NCBI GenBank assembly: GCA_050302475.1
Contig: JBNLBF010000003.1
Span: forward strand, 140,837 to 204,836
DNA: 64,000 bases
Source: NORP23 sp050302475
GTDB taxonomy: Bacteria; Pseudomonadota; Alphaproteobacteria; Rhodobacterales; Rhodobacteraceae
Reading direction: 5' to 3'
Every line of letters starts with the position of its first letter. Within the stretch, counting starts at the first letter, position 1. The translations under genes were made by a program, and so were the position numbers. Shown piece after piece: positions 60,851-64,000 of the stretch. The notes beneath the pieces were generated by a model, which saw nothing but the letters and a program-made list of their open reading frames with translations, ran no database searches and was not told the DNA's origin.

Positions 60851-61597
60851 TCAGTCGAGGTAAATCCCCGCGCGCCGAAGTTCGAGCGAGGGGTTATCAA
60901 ACGGTCGGCTCGACCCGTTGCCAAACGGTATGCGGTAACCGACTTCGAAACGGTTATGTCCGTATCCATAAAGGTCGGAATATATGTAGCTATATTGCGC
61001 GAACAGCTCCGAATTCATGAAAGACTGAAGCTGATAAGCGACTCCAAGATTGAACCCAAGTGTACTCGGGTTGCCGCTTCCAAGGTCAACGTAGCTTATG
61101 CCCCCACCAAAGGTGAAATCTCCGTATGCGTAGTCAGCACTTGCGATCGCGAAAACTGTGTCCACATCGTATACCATCCCCGAACCGACCTGAAGCTCAA
61201 GAAAAACCGGTCCCGTTACATACTGCAGTTCCAAACCAAAGGCTTCGTTGTCGAAAGTTTCCCACAAGCCGTAGTTGGTATAGAACAGACCAACCCGGGT
61301 TGACGCACCGAAATTATAGATTCCGTGGATTCCATAGCCAGTATCGTCATAGTTGTTGGTCGACTGATAATATAAATGGGAATATCCGCCATCGACCTGA
61401 ACCTGAAACCCGGACGACAGGTCAAAAATCGCGAAGCCATCGATTTCATATTCGCTGTAGGACCCGCTCCCGGCGACATCCCAGTTGAAACTGCTATATC
61501 TGATCTCGACGCCCGCGTTGGAAAATCCAACCTGAGCGAAAGCGCCTGTTGAGAATGTGACAATTGCCGCAGCAATGAGTGCCAGTCGTTTAATCAT
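60851..61597 (-). CDS. Outer-membrane beta-barrel protein, paralogue 2
   Basis: 248 aa, signal peptide MIKRLALIAAAIVTFSTGAFA, then a barrel-like mature part (FQVQVDGGYSHLYYQSTNNY, YGIHGIYNFGASTRVGLFYT, LWETFDNEAFGLELQY). The end FEVGYRIPFGNG followed by SSRPFDNP matches paralogue 1 (FEVGLTIPFGNGGKEPFYDP). GAGGG site. Function unknown; small porin-like or structural OMP. Confidence 0.8.
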   Translation of the reverse strand: MIKRLALIAAAIVTFSTGAFAQVGFSNAGVEIRYSSFNWDVAGSGSYSEYEIDGFAIFDLSSGFQVQVDGGYSHLYYQSTNNYDDTGYGIHGIYNFGASTRVGLFYTNYGLWETFDNEAFGLELQYVTGPVFLELQVGSGMVYDVDTVFAIASADYAYGDFTFGGGISYVDLGSGNPSTLGFNLGVAYQLQSFMNSELFAQYSYIYSDLYGYGHNRFEVGYRIPFGNGSSRPFDNPSLELRRAGIYLD

Positions 61598-61700
61598 TTG
61601 AATCCCTCATCTTATTTCGGGCATTAAATAGCAGTTCCGGGAATAGATTTCCACACCGTTGGATCAAAAGGCAGCGCGTTGTGGGAAAAATATCAAAGAG

Positions 61701-61775
61701 TGGTACGCCCTAGGGGAATCGAACCCCTCTTTCCAGGATGAAAACCTAGCGTCCTAACCGATAGACGAAGGGCGC
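61701..61775 (-). tRNA. tRNA-Glu (TTC)
   Basis: On the minus strand: acceptor GCGCCCT/AGGGCGT, D-arm, anticodon stem CTAGG/CCTGG with loop TTTTCAT (anticodon TTC, 61742-61740), T-arm GTTCGATTC, and encoded CCA. No introns. Confidence 0.96.
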
Positions 61776-61850
61776 ATGCCACTCTGTGGAGGGCTATTTA
61801 CGGATTCGGGGCTGGGTACGCAAGGGGGTATTTGCGCCGTCATGCGGAAT

Positions 61851-63590
61851 TTATTCCGGTTTGGCAGCGTCTTCCAGCTTCAGCTTGGCTTTGCGCCGTC
61901 CACCCCATTCGTCCAGCTCCAGCCGCCCGGCGAAATGGAAGGGTTGCCCGGCATGGTTTTCCAGCATCGGACCGAGGTCGGATTCGTATGCCCTGAACGC
62001 AATTGCGTCGAGCTTCGCGCCACCGTCCGACAGGGTCAGGCGCAGGTGGGTTTCACCTGCGCGTTTGGCGAAACTGATCCGGGTGGACGCAAACGCAAAG
62101 CGGGGCGCAGGGGAGGACGCCCCAAACGGCCCGGCATTGTCCAATTGTCCCAGCAGATCAATCGTCGCCCCCGCCGGCGTCAGCAGCCCGTCGATCCGCA
62201 GATCCTGCGGTCCACCCGCCGCCGCCCCCTGTTTGTCCAGTAGCGCCTCCAAGCGTTCCATCGCGGCTTCCAGCTTGTCGGCGGCTACAGTCAGCCCGGC
62301 GGCCATCTTGTGTCCGCCCCCTTTCAACAACAAACCCTCGGCCGTCAGACGTGCGATGGATGATCCCAGATCAATCCCGGGGATCGACCGGCCCGAGCCT
62401 TTGCCCTCGCCACCATCCAGTCCGATTACGATAGCCGGGCGGTTGAACGCCTCTTTCAGGCGGCTGGCCACGATCCCGACGACGCCGGGATGCCAGCCAT
62501 CGCCCGCGGCCCACACGAGGCCGCCATCCGCGCCCCGCGCCTCTGCCTGTTCGGTGGCCCGTGCCAGCACGGCGGCTTCAATCTCCCGGCGCTCAGTGTT
62601 CAGCGCATCCAGCCGCGCCGCCAGCGCCTGCGCTTCTGCTTCGTCCGCCGTCGCCAGCAACCGCGCCCCAAGGTCCGCCGCACCAATCCGCCCGCCTGCA
62701 TTGACCCGTGGTCCAAGGATATATCCCAGATGATAGGCCGACGGCGCGGTGGCAATTTTCGCCACATCCGCCAAGGCCACCAGCCCCGCTTTCTCGCGTG
62801 CGCCCATGATGACCAATCCCTGGCGCACAAAGGCGCGGTTCAACCCGATCAGGGGCGCCACATCGGCCACCGTCGCCAGCGCCACCAGATCCAGCAGCGA
62901 AATAAGGTCCGGCCTCTTCGTCCCTTCCGCCCGCAGCAGCCGATTCACCGCCGCCAGCATCATCCAAACGACGCCCGCCGCGCATAGGTAACCCAGGTCA
63001 CCGTTTTCATCCTGACGGTTCGGATTCACCACAGCCACGCAATCCGGCAGCGTCTCACCGCCCAGATGGTGGTCCAGCACAATCACGTCACAGCCAGCCG
63101 CCGCGATAGGTTCGTGGGACAGTGTCCCGCAATCCACGGCGACGATCAGGTCATGGGATTGTCCGAGTGCCTCCATCGCCTCCACCGACAGGCCATAGCC
63201 CTCGTCAATCCGGTCCGGCACGTAGAGCGTTGGCGAAATGTCAAACGCCCGCAGCCAATGGACAAGCAACGCCGCCGAGGCCCCGCCATCCACATCATAA
63301 TCCGCAAAAATCGCGATCTTCTGCTTGTTGCGAACTGCCGCCAGATACCGCTCCGCCGCGGCATCCATGTCTTTCATCGAGGACGGATCCGGCATCAAAT
63401 CCCGGATCGTCGGCGTCAGATATCCGGCAGCTTCTTCGGGCGCGACCCCGCGCTGCGCCAAAATCTGTCCAACGATATTTGGCAACCCCGCCGCCTGCGC
63501 AATCGCCATGCCCATCCGCTCAACCTCCGTCCCCGGACCCACCCAACGGCGGCCCATGGCGGAGGTTTCGACGTTAAGGAAAGCGGTCAT
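61851..63590 (-). CDS. recJ: Single-stranded-DNA-specific exonuclease RecJ
   Basis: 5'-3' ssDNA exonuclease for recombination and repair. 579 aa from ATG 63590, which overlaps the upstream gene stop (ATGA). DHH-family motifs: IAIFADYDVDGGASAALLVH, AVDCGTLSHEPI, DVIVLDHHLGGE (DHH), and in the DHHA1 domain LKGGGHKMAAGLTV. The C-terminal OB-fold ends DEWGGRRKAKLKLEDAAK. Downstream lies tRNA-Glu. Confidence 0.96.
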   Translation of the reverse strand: MTAFLNVETSAMGRRWVGPGTEVERMGMAIAQAAGLPNIVGQILAQRGVAPEEAAGYLTPTIRDLMPDPSSMKDMDAAAERYLAAVRNKQKIAIFADYDVDGGASAALLVHWLRAFDISPTLYVPDRIDEGYGLSVEAMEALGQSHDLIVAVDCGTLSHEPIAAAGCDVIVLDHHLGGETLPDCVAVVNPNRQDENGDLGYLCAAGVVWMMLAAVNRLLRAEGTKRPDLISLLDLVALATVADVAPLIGLNRAFVRQGLVIMGAREKAGLVALADVAKIATAPSAYHLGYILGPRVNAGGRIGAADLGARLLATADEAEAQALAARLDALNTERREIEAAVLARATEQAEARGADGGLVWAAGDGWHPGVVGIVASRLKEAFNRPAIVIGLDGGEGKGSGRSIPGIDLGSSIARLTAEGLLLKGGGHKMAAGLTVAADKLEAAMERLEALLDKQGAAAGGPQDLRIDGLLTPAGATIDLLGQLDNAGPFGASSPAPRFAFASTRISFAKRAGETHLRLTLSDGGAKLDAIAFRAYESDLGPMLENHAGQPFHFAGRLELDEWGGRRKAKLKLEDAAKPE

Positions 63591-64000
63591 GTCAGGATAT
63601 CCGTGCTCCGAACGACGGTGCAAAACTCGCCATGTAAATGCGCCAGCGCCATGTCATGCACCACTTGCGGCGGGACATTTCCAGTCCCTTTCCATGACAT
63701 ATCCGCGTTCGAGGTGAAGGCGGCACAGGCATCCTCCACCAGTTCCACGTCGAAGCCTAAGTTAGCCGCCATCCGCACTGTTGTGGACACGCAGTGTGGA
63801 GTGGTCAGGCCGCAGATGGTCAGGTCTTTGATCACGCCACCGCGCAGCTGAGCTACCAGATCGGTGTCGATGAAGGCGCTGTTGACGGATTTCTGGATCA
63901 GGACCTCGTCACCTTCCGGCCTGAACCCATCCAGAAACGCCGCAGCGTCGCCGCGAAACACGCCGCCCTCGCCCGACAGATGCTGCACATGAAACACCGG
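63587..64000 (-). CDS. Isochorismatase-family cysteine hydrolase (5' end beyond window)
   Basis: The visible C-terminal ~137 residues open to the window edge. FHVQHLSGEGGVF, VLIQKSVNSAFIDTDL and DLTICGLTTPHCVSTTVRMA (with the catalytic Cys region) followed by GFDVELVEDACAAF identify the nicotinamidase/isochorismatase fold. Substrate unknown. The stop overlaps the recJ start (ATGA), so translation is coupled with recJ. Confidence 0.88.
   Translation of the reverse strand, partial: PVFHVQHLSGEGGVFRGDAAAFLDGFRPEGDEVLIQKSVNSAFIDTDLVAQLRGGVIKDLTICGLTTPHCVSTTVRMAANLGFDVELVEDACAAFTSNADMSWKGTGNVPPQVVHDMALAHLHGEFCTVVRSTDILT

Overview
The window looks like the chromosome of an alphaproteobacterium of the Rhodobacterales (Roseobacter/Rhodobacter group). 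The support is the gene order ruvCAB - ybgC-tolQRAB-pal-cpoB-tilS-ftsH, the hisA/hisF/hisE order, a single-chain pyruvate carboxylase, DUF1127 proteins (one followed by a CcsR/cuckoo-type small RNA), an FnrL-type operator, and dense coding of fairly high GC with many ATGA start/stop overlaps. It reads as core chromosome. I see no transposase, integrase, phage genes or CRISPR array.

Layout. 1-2.1 kb: histidine genes hisE (cut by the window edge), hisF and hisA, with a small convergent gene between hisF and hisA. 2.2-12.9 kb: DUF2147 protein, rlmJ, a Prx5-type peroxiredoxin, rpsD with a structured leader, an XRE/DUF2975 pair, a lipoprotein, a ClpP-family protease, a small membrane protein with a coupled upstream ORF, a methyltransferase/ABM/AraC set, an MFS protein, soxR with its operator and a VOC gene, msrA and prmA. 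12.9-14.1 kb: a DUF1127 gene and a formate/nitrite channel behind an FNR box. 14.2-28.6 kb: ruvCAB, an unknown gene, kptA and cpdB, the whole tol-pal operon, tilS and an ftsH reading frame broken in two. 28.8-31.7 kb: fhs and folD (one-carbon folate pathway) plus a small phosphatase-like protein. 31.8-33.6 kb: an APC permease, a small charged protein and a DksA-type zinc-finger protein.

33.6-40.4 kb is one long minus-strand branched-chain amino acid ABC operon (livK-livG-x-livF-y-livH-livM-hydrolase) with two small secreted proteins of unknown role between transporter genes. 40.6-43.2 kb: a tungstate-type ABC permease and ATPase without a binding protein, and an MFS protein. 43.4-43.7 kb: ccaF1-like DUF1127 gene plus sRNA. 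43.7-51.4 kb: a TetR/SRPBCC pair with twin operators, uvrD, a secreted GH5-like enzyme, and a MarR/DHA2-efflux pair. 51.6-57.3 kb: pyruvate carboxylase, a DUF2306/TetR pair with twin operators, a TerB-like protein and a small membrane protein. 57.4-64 kb: tRNA-Gly, a GT90-type glycosyltransferase, about 700 bp without an intact gene, two paralogous outer-membrane proteins around a glutamine amidotransferase, tRNA-Glu, recJ and the end of an isochorismatase-family gene.

Themes. Regulation is legible in several places: a SoxR operator, an FNR box, TetR operators in pairs, a MarR-site/sigma-70 promoter, an RpoH-like promoter before the DUF1127/sRNA unit, and an rpsD leader that can fold in two mutually exclusive ways, one hiding the ribosome binding site. 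Seven convergent gene pairs end in the same 4-nt stop/stop overlap. The strongest items for follow-up are the rpsD leader, the broken ftsH, the DUF1127-sRNA unit and the upstream ORF at 6.9 kb.
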